In this document: positions 50,955-60,893 of the stretch, one piece after another
How the letters are laid out: each line of letters starts with the position of its first letter
Position numbering within the stretch: position 1 is the first letter of the stretch
NCBI RefSeq assembly: GCF_028690125.1
Contig: NZ_JAQVBV010000010.1
Location: 1-64,000, forward strand
From: Bacteroides sp.
GTDB taxonomy: Bacteria; Bacteroidota; Bacteroidia; Bacteroidales; Bacteroidaceae
Direction of reading: 5' to 3'
Length of the DNA: 64,000 nucleotides
The notes under the pieces: model-generated
Seen by the model: only the letters and a program-made list of their open reading frames with translations
The model's database searches: none
Told to the model about the DNA's origin: nothing
Program-made: the position numbers and the translations under genes

Positions 50955-51452
50955 ATGAGAACGATTATATTAATATTTACTCTGATGTTATCTATCGGCA
51001 TAGTAGCTCAGGAACATCATCATTCCCGAAATGAATTTGGTATAAGTCCTGGTATAACTTATTCACCTTCACATCATAATTGGGGATTTGGAATACATGC
51101 ACATTACTTCCGTACACTCGGAGATCACAGCCCATGGTCACTTGGAACAAGTTTAGAGCAAGTCTATGCACATGGTTCACATTGGACGATGAGCATAGGT
51201 GGCAAATACGAAATACTAGATAGGTTAAATTTGGCTGTAATGCCCGGTATTACATTCTTTGTTCGCAATCATGAACATGATCATGGAGAAGAACATGAAC
51301 ATAATAAAAAAGCACAATTTTCTACACATTTTGAAATATCCTACGACTTGATTCATTTAGAACATTTTCACCTGGGTCCGGCTATAGACTATTCATGGAG
51401 TAGACATGACAGTCACTTTTCAGTAGGAATTCATTGTGCCTATGGATTCTGA
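50955..51452 (+). CDS. His-rich exported protein, small outer-membrane-barrel type
   Basis: 165 residues. A signal peptide (MRTIILIFTLMLSIGIVAQ, cleaved after VAQ) leads a mature protein with many His (EHHHSRNEFGISPG; NHEHDHGEEHEHNKK). The rest alternates hydrophobic and polar residues, ending in SVGIHCAYGF with a terminal Phe, typical of 8-stranded outer-membrane barrels. Binding or export-linked handling of zinc, nickel or copper is a reasonable idea from the His motifs. No regulator is adjacent on the same strand. Confidence 0.7.
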   Translation: MRTIILIFTLMLSIGIVAQEHHHSRNEFGISPGITYSPSHHNWGFGIHAHYFRTLGDHSPWSLGTSLEQVYAHGSHWTMSIGGKYEILDRLNLAVMPGITFFVRNHEHDHGEEHEHNKKAQFSTHFEISYDLIHLEHFHLGPAIDYSWSRHDSHFSVGIHCAYGF

Positions 51453-51459
51453 TCGAATA

Positions 51460-52191
51460 TTAAACAGTCTCCTCCTGCTCATAAATCTCAAGAAATGATT
51501 CTTTATCAATTCTTAAGCGTATCCTATTCTCACGCTTCTGTCCAGCCAGATTAACAAACATATTGAAATATAATTGACTAAAAGATAAATCAGAGCGATC
51601 ATAACTAATATCAAAAGTACAAGTTCTACGGAAAGAATCAAAAGTGCCAAATTTCATTCCTCCCTTACACATGAATACTTCCGCAAAGAAAGAAGACGGC
51701 GGATATGGCTGAAACAAACTGGCTAGTTGAGCATATACATAATCTATCATCCATTCATCACCGGATAAAGTTAATTCACCCTTCAAACGAAGCTTAACCG
51801 CATATCTGGTTGTTACATCCGGAGAAGTATAAATAGGAACCTGACTCTTCTCCAAATAATTACCATTCTTATAACCAAGACTCATGTTTAATTTCGATTT
51901 TCCAACACCATTAAATCCGGATACCTCTTCATCAGCCAACTGATTTTTCAAATCAATCATAAAAGTCAATTTACCCAATGTTGGATTATTCGGATACTGT
52001 GCAACCGTATCTAGCACATAGTCCTCATTATTATAACTACGGATAATGGGTACTTGTCCCTCTTCAACTATCAAAGCCGGACCTCCTCTTTCTATTTCCA
52101 CATCACCCACCGGATAATAAATAGCATCATTATCTTTAGTACAACCACAAAAACATAGCAGCAACACTGCCATTCCTATCATTTTTTTCAT
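51460..52191 (-). CDS. lipoprotein, unknown
   Basis: 243 residues. The signal peptide MKKMIGMAVLLLCFCGC has a lipobox ending in Cys17 (FCGC). The mature part is beta-rich, with IERGGPALIVEEGQVPIIRSYNN and FDISYDRSDLSFSQLYFNMFV. It converges with the His-rich gene (7-base gap). It probably sits on the periplasmic side of a membrane. Function unknown. Confidence 0.7.
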   Translation of the reverse strand: MKKMIGMAVLLLCFCGCTKDNDAIYYPVGDVEIERGGPALIVEEGQVPIIRSYNNEDYVLDTVAQYPNNPTLGKLTFMIDLKNQLADEEVSGFNGVGKSKLNMSLGYKNGNYLEKSQVPIYTSPDVTTRYAVKLRLKGELTLSGDEWMIDYVYAQLASLFQPYPPSSFFAEVFMCKGGMKFGTFDSFRRTCTFDISYDRSDLSFSQLYFNMFVNLAGQKRENRIRLRIDKESFLEIYEQEETV

Positions 52192-52267
52192 TACTATAAA
52201 CTTCTTATTTCAGAAACAAAGATACATCTTTTTTGTTCCACACTTAATTTATGTCAATCGTTTTTAG

Positions 52268-52275
52268 TATTTTTG
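52268..52275 (+). promoter_or_regulatory. -7 box for Crp/Fnr gene
   Basis: TATTTTTG, a TAnnTTTG match, 21 bases before the ATG at 52297. No clear -33 TTTG at the usual distance. Confidence 0.5.
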
Positions 52276-52296
52276 CACACACAAGACGGAAATGAC

Positions 52297-52881
52297 ATGG
52301 ATACATTATTAAGAGAAACAGTAAATGCCGTTGTAAATTCCCGCTTCCCCGAAATGAGTACGGAAGGACGCCGGGAAATAGAAAAGATTTTAATTCGTGA
52401 AGAATACCCTAAAGGAGTGATTGCACTCAACGAAGGAGTGACAGCCAACGAAATTGTATTTGTTGGCAAGGGAATGCTCAGACAATATTATTATAAGAAT
52501 GGAAAGGATGTTACTGAACATTTTTCATATGAGGGTTGTATCTTAATGTGTATAGAAAGCTTCCTGAAACGAATTCCTACCCGGCTAATGGTCGAAACTT
52601 TAGAACCCGTTGTCATTTATTTATTCCCTTATGACGAAATACAGAGACTGACAAAAGAAAACTGGGAGATCAATATGTTCTACCGGAAAATACTAGAATA
52701 CTCCCTAATTGTGTCACAGATAAAAGCAGATTCATGGCGCTTCGAAACAGCACGCGAACGATACAACCTTCTTCTCGAAAAGCATCCTGAAATCATCAAA
52801 CGAGCTCCTTTGGCAAATATAGCTTCTTACTTATTGATGACTCCAGAAACATTAAGTCGTGTACGCTCAGGAATATTATAA
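52297..52881 (+). CDS. Crp/Fnr-family transcription regulator
   Basis: 194 residues from ATG 52297 (MDTLLRETVNAVVNSRFPEMS). The cyclic-nucleotide-binding-like domain (YPKGVIALNEGVTANEIVFVGKGMLRQYYYKNGKDVTEHFSYEGCIL) occupies the first 130. The C-terminal helix-turn-helix is short (PLANIASYLLMTPETLSRVRSGIL), as often in Bacteroidetes members. An in-frame TTG start at 52273 lies in the promoter and is not used. Targets unknown. Confidence 0.8.
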   Translation: MDTLLRETVNAVVNSRFPEMSTEGRREIEKILIREEYPKGVIALNEGVTANEIVFVGKGMLRQYYYKNGKDVTEHFSYEGCILMCIESFLKRIPTRLMVETLEPVVIYLFPYDEIQRLTKENWEINMFYRKILEYSLIVSQIKADSWRFETARERYNLLLEKHPEIIKRAPLANIASYLLMTPETLSRVRSGIL

Positions 52882-52907
52882 TGTAGCCATAATAAAGATT
52901 CTTATAA

Positions 52908-53810
52908 TCATCTGTTTTTACGATACTCCTTAGGAGAGACGCCTGCATAATGTTTAAAATATTTTCCGAAAAAAGATTGGTTAGCAAAGTTCAGTCGATC
53001 TGCTATCTCCTGTATATTCATACTTGTAGAATTCAAAAGAGCCTTTGCCTCCAATATCACAAACTCATCAATCCACTCTCCCACAGTTTTACCACTAATT
53101 TCTTTTACCACTCCCGAAAGATGTTTTGCTGTCATGCACAACTGATCAGCATAAAACTTCACACTGCGTTCAGACTGATATGACTGAATCAAAGATTCAT
53201 AGAAATGCTCAAATATATACTCCTTACGGCTTTTATTTGATACATTAGAGGATACGACCGGAGCATGACTACGAAAAATATTATATAGTTCGAAAAAGAA
53301 ACTCTGCATCAAGCCAACTACTACCTCCTTGCGATAAGCATCCTCTTTATTCTTTAAGCGCTTACGAATAAAAGAATAATAATCTAATAACAGTTCCTGT
53401 TCATTCGCTGTGAGATCGAGGCATGGATAATCTTTCAAATAGAAAAAAAGCGAAAGCATATTCCCCATTTTGGGCAATCCTTCCAGCAAGTTCTTGGATA
53501 TTGCAAAAAATATTCCCTTGAAGTCACTGCTTACTTCCCGATTTTCAATAATCTGACTCGGTAATACTACCACCATCCTACCGGGAATCAATTCATAATC
53601 ACGGAGACTTATATTAAAATTAGTATGTCCGTGCAAACAAAGTCCTATACTCAATACCTCCAATTTACTAGGACTATCGAACAGAGATATTATGCTCTCC
53701 GTATCAAAAATTGCTATATCATTATCTACAACATCAATATTAGCAGGATCAATATGTTTAGAATGAAGCACTGAAGAAACACCTATTTTAAAAACACTCT
53801 GGATATCCAT
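52908..53810 (-). CDS. AraC-family transcription regulator
   Basis: 300 residues. The C-terminal 100 are an AraC double helix-turn-helix: KFYADQLCMTAKHLSGVVKEISGKTVGEWIDEFVILEAKALLNSTSMNIQEIADRLNFANQSFFGKYFKHYAGVSPKEYRKNR. The N-terminal cupin-like domain (LCLHGHTNFNISLRDYELIPGRMVVVLPSQII) may bind a small ligand. It converges with the Crp/Fnr gene. Confidence 0.9.
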   Translation of the reverse strand: MDIQSVFKIGVSSVLHSKHIDPANIDVVDNDIAIFDTESIISLFDSPSKLEVLSIGLCLHGHTNFNISLRDYELIPGRMVVVLPSQIIENREVSSDFKGIFFAISKNLLEGLPKMGNMLSLFFYLKDYPCLDLTANEQELLLDYYSFIRKRLKNKEDAYRKEVVVGLMQSFFFELYNIFRSHAPVVSSNVSNKSRKEYIFEHFYESLIQSYQSERSVKFYADQLCMTAKHLSGVVKEISGKTVGEWIDEFVILEAKALLNSTSMNIQEIADRLNFANQSFFGKYFKHYAGVSPKEYRKNR

Positions 53811-53988
53811 ATACTCTCTTTTTTAACGACAAATATACCAGTAGTTATCCAATTCCCAACTTAATGCCAAACGTAATCAGACAAAAAGAACATTTTCCCC
53901 AACTTTTTGACTATCTCTTAACAAAAGAATTGCCTGAAGATAAATCAACAGGCAGCTCATTCTTTTATCACCAAAAAGTAAACTGATA

Positions 53989-55737
53989 TTATTTTTCTTT
54001 CCTCTTTTCAAAGAGAAAGCCATAATCCCGTCGAGCAGCCGGGATAGTCCATTCTTCAGGAGTAAATTTCCATTGATTTAAAGCTTGAGGGTCCAGAGTC
54101 CCCATCTTTTCAATATATTGCATCAAATAAAAGCGAAGATCTTTATCTGTAGAGAATATAATACGATCTTTCAACTTCTCCTGAGGAATACCTGCCCCTT
54201 TAGTCAACAGCTCACCACCTCCATTGCCACGATAAGAATTCAAAGCCACTTTATAAATCTTATCCATACGAAAAGGAGTACCATCTACCATACTGATAAT
54301 AGTAATCTTCTCACCCTTAGGTTTAGTCACATCTACTGTATATATTATACCCGATGCAGAATCGAAATTAAAGCTGAAATTCTGTAAAGCAGCCCTATCC
54401 GCCGCACCCTCTTTAGACTTCTCTTTAAACCAAAGCAAGTGGTCATTTGGAGACTTCATCTGATTCGTCCACAAGTAATACGAATCTTCCAGATAATTCT
54501 TGATTTCTTTTCCGGATAAAGTCATCACATAAAGCATATTCTCATACTTATATAGATTAAACATATCACTGACATACACTTCTCCCTTCTTAATTTCCGC
54601 ATCAAACGAAAGAGGCGCGGTAAAAGAGATATCAGCTCCGGTTATATCAAGTTGTAATCTATGAATCAGATCAATAAAAGCGGACGGTCCAAAGAAAGCA
54701 GGACGAGCTGAAATACTTTCCGTAAATGTGCCAATCTTCTTAGAAACAAAATTCTGTACCGCTTCATACTGAAGAGCAAAATGTTTCATAAAGTCTTTGC
54801 TTACTCCATAATCTTTCGTTTCTGTCAGTGCTCCCTGAATATCTTTATGCTGTATTTTACCATCTTTCAACTTCAAAGTTATATCCACATTAGAAAGTAC
54901 GATACCATTATTGGCAGGATCAATAATCAATACAGAATCTCCTGCAACATTCATTATCTTCTTACACTCAGCTGCATGATCATGCCCCATCAACACAACA
55001 TCAAAACCGGGAACATTCTTTGCCACCTGTAAAGACGCATTCTCATTATATTTATCCGATATTTTAAATGCCTTCTGTCCTGCGTGAAACAAACCAATAA
55101 CCAAATCCGGATTTTCCTTTTCACGAATGATTTTCATCCATTTACGTGCTGTTTCTTCCATATCATCAAATCGGAGTCCCCTCCAAAGATTTTCCGAAAG
55201 CCATACCGGAATAGCAGGAGTAATCATACCAAGTACAACAATTTTCACCCCATCACGTTCCAGTACTTTATAAGGAGTTAAACGCGTTTCCCCTGTAGAT
55301 GTATCAATAATATTAGCTCCCAACACAGGAAAATCACACGTTTGAATCCAACGGTCAAACACACTATGCCCCGTTTCCACATCATGATTTCCCATATTTC
55401 CGGCATCATACTTCATGAAATTCATCATTTCCGAGCATAGATGAGGAGATATTGTATCTATATAATTATAATAATAAGCCGTAGGCTGTCCCTGTAATAT
55501 ATCCCCATTATCCAACAAAATCAGATTCTCTTTATACTGCTCACGTTCTTTTTGAACGAAAGCATAGATCCGAGCCAAACTCCCTTGCCATTCCTCACGT
55601 GTAATAAAATTGTAAGGATAATAATTACCATGTACATCACTTGTTTGCACAATCTTCAGCTTCACTACCTTCTCTTGAGCTGTCACCGACAACACTAAGC
55701 AAAGAAGCCAGACACAAATACATACGTTTTTTTTCAT
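53989..55737 (-). CDS. periplasmic 5'-nucleotidase / metallophosphoesterase (UshA-like)
   Basis: 582 residues. A signal peptide (MKKNVCICVWLLCLVLSVTAQ) is followed by the metal-binding motifs of calcineurin-like phosphatases: QTSDVHGNYYPYN, LDNGDILQGQP, DAGNMGNHDVETGHS and VLMGHDHAAE, then the 5'-nucleotidase C-terminal domain (NSYRGNGGGELLTKGAGIP). It hydrolyses nucleotides or cyclic nucleotides in the periplasm. It overlaps the sensor kinase gene by 4 bases (ATGA), so the two are cotranscribed. Confidence 0.88.
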   Translation of the reverse strand: MKKNVCICVWLLCLVLSVTAQEKVVKLKIVQTSDVHGNYYPYNFITREEWQGSLARIYAFVQKEREQYKENLILLDNGDILQGQPTAYYYNYIDTISPHLCSEMMNFMKYDAGNMGNHDVETGHSVFDRWIQTCDFPVLGANIIDTSTGETRLTPYKVLERDGVKIVVLGMITPAIPVWLSENLWRGLRFDDMEETARKWMKIIREKENPDLVIGLFHAGQKAFKISDKYNENASLQVAKNVPGFDVVLMGHDHAAECKKIMNVAGDSVLIIDPANNGIVLSNVDITLKLKDGKIQHKDIQGALTETKDYGVSKDFMKHFALQYEAVQNFVSKKIGTFTESISARPAFFGPSAFIDLIHRLQLDITGADISFTAPLSFDAEIKKGEVYVSDMFNLYKYENMLYVMTLSGKEIKNYLEDSYYLWTNQMKSPNDHLLWFKEKSKEGAADRAALQNFSFNFDSASGIIYTVDVTKPKGEKITIISMVDGTPFRMDKIYKVALNSYRGNGGGELLTKGAGIPQEKLKDRIIFSTDKDLRFYLMQYIEKMGTLDPQALNQWKFTPEEWTIPAARRDYGFLFEKRKEK

Positions 55738-57671
55738 TCTTTTTCTATATTAAGCGGATGTGAGAATACAAAACGTGCCCCTTCTGTATAATCAGGGTCG
55801 ATCCATATACCACCTTTCCATTTATATATAATTAATTTACAAATAGATAATCCAAGTCCGGTTCCTTGCGCATACTCATTCAATTTTTCGAAGCGTTCGA
55901 ATACCAGCTTTTGTTTTTCTTTAGGAATACCGGATCCAGTATCTGTTACCGCAAATATCGCCATCTTTTTCTGTTCATCGATAGAAAAATCCAACGTAAT
56001 CTTCCCATTCTTAGTAAACTTATCCGCATTCGACATCAGATTGATAATCACTTGTTGCATACGTTGTACATCGGTTTCCATCTGAAAAGTCTCATAACTA
56101 CTATTGAACAGGAACTGATTATCTGATGACTGGCGGGAGAAACTTACAGATGCCACCACCTGCTTACATAGCTGCACTATATCACAATACTCCCAGGTTA
56201 AAGTCACCCGATTAGCCTCCAGACGCGAAAGATCCAAAATATCATTAATCAGACGAAGCAGCAGATCGGAATTGGTTTTAATTATTTTATAATAAGATTG
56301 TCGATCTTCCTCAGTACTGTCACCTATTGATAAGACGTCTGAGAAACCAACAATTGAATTCAGTGGTGTACGTATCTCATGGCTCATATTAGCTAGGAAA
56401 GCACTCTTAAGACGATTGGATTCCTCAGCCCTATCCTTTGCAATGCGCAAATCTTTCTCTGAATTCAGTAACTCGTCTTTCAAACGCTTCGTTCGAAAAT
56501 AATAAAAAAGTGAGATACATAATCCCAATACTAATATAACAAAAGCAGAACACGCCATCCATATCTGATAAGTATACTGCTGATAGAAAGTAACAGGCTG
56601 ATTAACAATCTGCACATTGAAAGGGAGAATATCAGGATTCAATCCCAATTCTTTCACTTTATGGCTATCCAATACAGCCTTACTCCCAATGACAGTGAGA
56701 TGCTGCAAAGTATCCTCCGGATTCTCGTCAATCTCCATAGAAGCCGCAGCCATTTCACCTCCAACCTTTTTATAATCCGGTAGTACACCACCAATAGCCC
56801 AGTAACCTAGTCCTACGGAAGAAGGCGTAAAGACAGGAATCTTAGGTGCCGCTTCCATCATGGCATAAGTTGCATTCCGCATAAAATACCCTTCATTCAT
56901 ATCTACCCGCCAGGTTCCCACCATAATTACCGTATTTTCGGGTAATTGACGTAATTCTTCGACAATTGTATAAATGGTATGTTGTCGTCCGTCTAAAAGA
57001 ATCAAATTCAAGTCGGGAAACTTCCTCATCTCTTTCCGCACCAACGCCTGCATCGTCACTCCACCGTAAGTATTATCCGAAATGAAAACTATATTCTCAG
57101 TACCCGGGTAAAAACACCGAATCATCCGAATATTATCTTCAATATTATATTGGTAAATAAAACCCGATTTTAATTCAGGAATATGGATATGGTCACTGAA
57201 AACATCCACAGACTCAGGCAACCACGTATTTAAGGAAGAAACTGTATCTTCCGGCAGTATCACTATATTACTACTGGTCAAGCTACACATCACCGGGACT
57301 TTCACCTGCATGGAGTCGCGTTGTGAAAGATATGCGGCCCATGCTTCCTGCCCTAAAAGAATAATTTGTGCCGGATACTTTTCTCCTTGGTATTTTGAAA
57401 GAATTTCAGTCATCATATCACTCCAAAGAGGAGATTCCGAGAAACTCTTACAGTTCATGTTTTCAATGATAATATCACGTTTTCCCCCTAACTTTTCGTA
57501 CTCGTCCATATAATCCGAAATAGTTGCAGAAGTCTGGTAGGACGCCGGATTGTAAGAACAGATAATCAAAATAGGATTTTTGTCCTTAGAAACAGCCCGT
57601 AGGTTAGCGGACTGAAAAAGAAAAAACATACATACAATCAGGTATCCTATATATCTTACCCAAGCTGACAT
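55734..57671 (-). CDS. sensor histidine kinase with periplasmic binding domain
   Basis: 645 residues. An N-terminal hydrophobic segment (YIGYLIVCMFFLFQSANLRAV) leads a periplasmic region of about 340 residues that resembles an ABC-type sugar- or solute-binding domain. A second membrane helix follows (IWMACSAFVILVLGLCISLFYYF, about 370-395). The kinase core has the phosphoacceptor SHEIRTPLNSIVGFSD (about 430) and ATP-binding motifs NLMSNADKFTKNG, DTGSGIP and GTGLGLSICK. No receiver domain. The partner regulator is not next to it. Confidence 0.9.
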   Translation of the reverse strand: MSAWVRYIGYLIVCMFFLFQSANLRAVSKDKNPILIICSYNPASYQTSATISDYMDEYEKLGGKRDIIIENMNCKSFSESPLWSDMMTEILSKYQGEKYPAQIILLGQEAWAAYLSQRDSMQVKVPVMCSLTSSNIVILPEDTVSSLNTWLPESVDVFSDHIHIPELKSGFIYQYNIEDNIRMIRCFYPGTENIVFISDNTYGGVTMQALVRKEMRKFPDLNLILLDGRQHTIYTIVEELRQLPENTVIMVGTWRVDMNEGYFMRNATYAMMEAAPKIPVFTPSSVGLGYWAIGGVLPDYKKVGGEMAAASMEIDENPEDTLQHLTVIGSKAVLDSHKVKELGLNPDILPFNVQIVNQPVTFYQQYTYQIWMACSAFVILVLGLCISLFYYFRTKRLKDELLNSEKDLRIAKDRAEESNRLKSAFLANMSHEIRTPLNSIVGFSDVLSIGDSTEEDRQSYYKIIKTNSDLLLRLINDILDLSRLEANRVTLTWEYCDIVQLCKQVVASVSFSRQSSDNQFLFNSSYETFQMETDVQRMQQVIINLMSNADKFTKNGKITLDFSIDEQKKMAIFAVTDTGSGIPKEKQKLVFERFEKLNEYAQGTGLGLSICKLIIYKWKGGIWIDPDYTEGARFVFSHPLNIEKE

Positions 57672-57751
57672 ACTTACATAGTTTTGATGTGTAACCTTTT
57701 ATTTTATCCTGCAAATATAATAAAACTTGTTGGCTATAATAGATTTATATG

Positions 57752-57759
57752 TATTTTTG
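57752..57759 (+). promoter_or_regulatory. -7 box for tex
   Basis: TATTTTTG, a TAnnTTTG match, 29 bases before the tex ATG, with a TTG at a plausible -33 distance. The ATG at 57789 is preceded by an A-rich stretch. Confidence 0.55.
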
Positions 57760-57788
57760 TCGTTTATTTATTTTCAAAAAAAATATTT

Positions 57789-59921
57789 ATGGAATTATTT
57801 CACAAAATGATTTCCGGACTGTTAGGAATACCGGAAAAACAAATTAGCAGCACCCTCCATCTTCTAACAGAAGGTGCTACTATTCCTTTCATCAGCCGTT
57901 ATCGAAAAGAAGCAACAGGCGGACTGGATGAAGTACAAATCGAGAATATCAAAGAACAACATGACAAGTTGTGCGATATAGCCAAAAGAAAAGAAACAAT
58001 TCTCAGTACAATCAGCGAGCAAGACAAACTAACTCCTGAACTCAAGAAGCGTATCAACGATACCTGGAACCCGACGGAACTGGAAGATATCTACCTGCCC
58101 TATAAGCCCAAACGCAAAACACGAGCAGAAGTAGCTCGTCAGAAAGGCTTGGAACCTCTTGCCATGATTATAATGTTGCAAAGAGAAAACAACCTCACCG
58201 CCAAAGCTGTCACTTTCGTCAAAGGTGAAGTAAAAGATGTAGAAGACGCACTGAAAGGTGCACGCGATATCATTGCTGAACAAGTAAATGAAGACGAACG
58301 AGCCCGAAATGCAATTCGTAATCAATTCAACCGCCAAGGACAAATCACTGCCAAAGTCGTGAAAGGAAAAGAGGAAGAAGCAGCCAAATACCGGGATTAT
58401 TTTGACTTTTCCGAATCACTGAAACGTTGTACCTCACATCGGCTCCTAGCCATCCGCAGAGCAGAGTCAGAAGGTTTATTAAAAGTCTCTATCAGTCCGG
58501 ATGACGAAGAATGTATCGAACGCCTGGAACGGCAATTTGTACATGGCAATAGCGAATGTAGCCGTCAAGTGAACGAAGCAGTTACAGATGCCTATAAACG
58601 ACTCCTCAAGTCGTCTATTGAAACAGAATTTGCCGCTCAATCCAAAGAGAAAGCAGATGAAGAAGCTATCCGCGTATTTACAGAGAACTTACGCCAGCTT
58701 TTACTTGCCGCTCCACTAGGACAAAAGCGGGTACTCGCCATTGATCCCGGATTTCGCACAGGATGTAAAGTGGTTTGTCTTGATGCCCAAGGTAACTTAT
58801 TGCATAATGAAAACATTTATCCGCATCCCCCCGTTAGCAAGACCGGAGAAGCAGCTTCCAAACTTCGAAAAATGATAGAAGCCTATCAGATTGAAGCAAT
58901 TTCGATTGGCAATGGAACAGCAAGCCGCGAAACAGAAGATTTCATCAATCAGCAAACATTCGACCGTCAGATTCCTATATTCGTAGTCAGCGAACAAGGT
59001 GCTTCCATCTACTCAGCTTCTAAAATTGCTCGTGATGAGTTCCCCGACTATGACGTAACCGTACGCGGAGCTGTCTCCATCGGTCGTCGTCTCATGGACC
59101 CTCTGGCAGAACTTGTTAAAATCGATCCAAAGTCTATTGGTGTAGGACAATATCAACATGATGTAGACCAAACAAAACTGAAAAAAGCTCTTGATCAGAC
59201 TGTTGAAAACTGTGTAAACCTGGTCGGTGTAAATCTGAACACAGCTAGCAGCCATCTTCTGATATACATTTCTGGTTTAGGACCTCAACTTGCACAAAAC
59301 ATCGTAAACTATCGTGCTGAAAATGGAGCTTTTACTTCCCGCAAGGAATTAATGAAAGTCCCCCGAATGGGTGCTAAAGCATTTGAACAGTGTGCCGGAT
59401 TTCTTCGGATTCCCGGAGTCAAAAATCCTTTGGACAATACCGCAGTACACCCGGAAAGTTATTACATTGTGGAACAAATGGCCAAAGATCTGAAATGTAC
59501 TGTCAGCGAATTGCTAGCCAGTAAAGAACTTCGGCAGAAAATCAATATCTCCAATTACATCACCCAAACTATTGGTCTGCCAACCCTGCAAGATATTATG
59601 CAGGAACTCGACAAACCGGGACGTGACCCACGTAAGACTATTAGAGTATTCGAATTCGATAAAAATGTACGTACCATTGCAGACTTGCGTGAAGGTATGA
59701 TTCTGCCTGGCATCGTAGGAAACATTACAAATTTCGGAGCATTCGTCGATATAGGAATTAAAGAGAATGGACTTGTACATCTCTCCCAATTAGCAGAACG
59801 ATATATATCTGATCCGACAGAAATTGTATCAATCCACCAACACGTCATGGTAAAAGTCATAAACGTGGATACCGACCGAAAACGAATTCAGCTTAGCATG
59901 ATCGGGATACCGCAAGACTAA
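57789..59921 (+). CDS. tex: Tex-family S1 RNA-binding protein
   Basis: 710 residues from ATG 57789 (MELFHKMISGLLGIPEKQISSTLHLLTEGATIPFISRYRKEATGGLDEVQI). Tex signatures follow: the YqgF-like domain KRVLAIDPGFRTGCKVVCLDAQGNLL, a helix-hairpin-helix region (NIVNYRAENGAFTSRKELMKVPRMGAKAFEQCAGFLRI), and the C-terminal S1 domain (IVGNITNFGAFVDIGIKENGLVHLSQLAERYISDP). It acts in transcription and RNA handling. A longer in-frame start exists upstream but lacks conservation. Confidence 0.93.
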   Translation: MELFHKMISGLLGIPEKQISSTLHLLTEGATIPFISRYRKEATGGLDEVQIENIKEQHDKLCDIAKRKETILSTISEQDKLTPELKKRINDTWNPTELEDIYLPYKPKRKTRAEVARQKGLEPLAMIIMLQRENNLTAKAVTFVKGEVKDVEDALKGARDIIAEQVNEDERARNAIRNQFNRQGQITAKVVKGKEEEAAKYRDYFDFSESLKRCTSHRLLAIRRAESEGLLKVSISPDDEECIERLERQFVHGNSECSRQVNEAVTDAYKRLLKSSIETEFAAQSKEKADEEAIRVFTENLRQLLLAAPLGQKRVLAIDPGFRTGCKVVCLDAQGNLLHNENIYPHPPVSKTGEAASKLRKMIEAYQIEAISIGNGTASRETEDFINQQTFDRQIPIFVVSEQGASIYSASKIARDEFPDYDVTVRGAVSIGRRLMDPLAELVKIDPKSIGVGQYQHDVDQTKLKKALDQTVENCVNLVGVNLNTASSHLLIYISGLGPQLAQNIVNYRAENGAFTSRKELMKVPRMGAKAFEQCAGFLRIPGVKNPLDNTAVHPESYYIVEQMAKDLKCTVSELLASKELRQKINISNYITQTIGLPTLQDIMQELDKPGRDPRKTIRVFEFDKNVRTIADLREGMILPGIVGNITNFGAFVDIGIKENGLVHLSQLAERYISDPTEIVSIHQHVMVKVINVDTDRKRIQLSMIGIPQD

Positions 59922-60789
59922 TAGCCTCGCGCTTCTCTCCCCACCAAATAATCAGAATAGTAAATACAATCATAAGTACAGTACAAATGAGCGAGCCTTC
60001 AAACCCGAAGGCTCCGCCATTTAGTACGTTCTCTTCGGGCAAATGCAGAGTCAGCATCGAAGTACCAAAATTATTACCACTCACTTCATAACCCAACACC
60101 GGACCCTGTATCCAGTTCCAGAAAAGATGCAGTGACAGAGGAAAACAAAGGTTACGAGTATATAAGAAAGTAGCACCAAGAAGCATTCCGGCAAGTACCA
60201 GATTTAACATGGGTAAAAAAGCAATATTCGGATTAAAAAGGTGCATAAAAGCAAACACCAAAGAAGAGATTAAAAGAGAAAGAAACTTATTTAGCTTTGT
60301 ATACATTAACCTACCCAAAATATAACCGCGCATCATAATCTCCTCAGTCAGGGCAACCAACAAGAAAAAGCAAAAAGTCCAAACTAATGTAAGTAGGTCA
60401 AATTGAAAGCCAGTTACTTCTACCAGTCCAAAAGCAAAAGACAAGCCAAAACCAATCATATATAGCACAACGGCTAACAGTGCACCATACCATATTCCTT
60501 CCATATGTCCTTTGAGAGACAACCCTAAATCAGAAAAAGGACGACGCTCAAAATAAAGCAAAATAATAACAGAAGAAAGAACAGCCAAAAGCATACAAGA
60601 CTCCATTATTATATACTTCCACATCTCTGTTTTCATCACTCCTTCCCCAACAGTCATCGCTAATCCCCATTTTACGATCGTACTATACAGGCCAAAAAAT
60701 ATAAAAAGTCCCACTACCATTAGCAAGATACATACCCATGCTGGGATACGTTGAGATTCCTTCTTTTCAATCAATTCTTCCACTTTCAT
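59893..60789 (-). CDS. CPBP-family intramembrane metalloprotease
   Basis: 298 residues with about eight membrane helices. The family motifs are TEEIMMRGYILGRL (EExxxR, about 148) and FAFMHLFNPN plus HLFWNWIQG. It cleaves substrates within the membrane (CAAX protease/Abi-related family). Its end overlaps the tex end by 29 bases in convergent orientation. Confidence 0.88.
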   Translation of the reverse strand: MKVEELIEKKESQRIPAWVCILLMVVGLFIFFGLYSTIVKWGLAMTVGEGVMKTEMWKYIIMESCMLLAVLSSVIILLYFERRPFSDLGLSLKGHMEGIWYGALLAVVLYMIGFGLSFAFGLVEVTGFQFDLLTLVWTFCFFLLVALTEEIMMRGYILGRLMYTKLNKFLSLLISSLVFAFMHLFNPNIAFLPMLNLVLAGMLLGATFLYTRNLCFPLSLHLFWNWIQGPVLGYEVSGNNFGTSMLTLHLPEENVLNGGAFGFEGSLICTVLMIVFTILIIWWGEKREAISLAVSRSC

Positions 60790-60864
60790 CCTTTTATAAT
60801 GTGTTATCAGGTTGCAAAATTAGATATAAAACATAAAATAACGTCGTATTTTACCTATTTTTCC

Positions 60865-60872
60865 TATATTTG
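60865..60872 (+). promoter_or_regulatory. -7 box for leucine-rich repeat gene
   Basis: TATATTTG, a perfect TAnnTTTG, 21 bases before the preferred ATG at 60894. The in-frame earlier Met at 60870 overlaps this box, supporting the later start. Confidence 0.6.
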
Positions 60873-60893
60873 TCTGAACAAATCTGCTTAATT

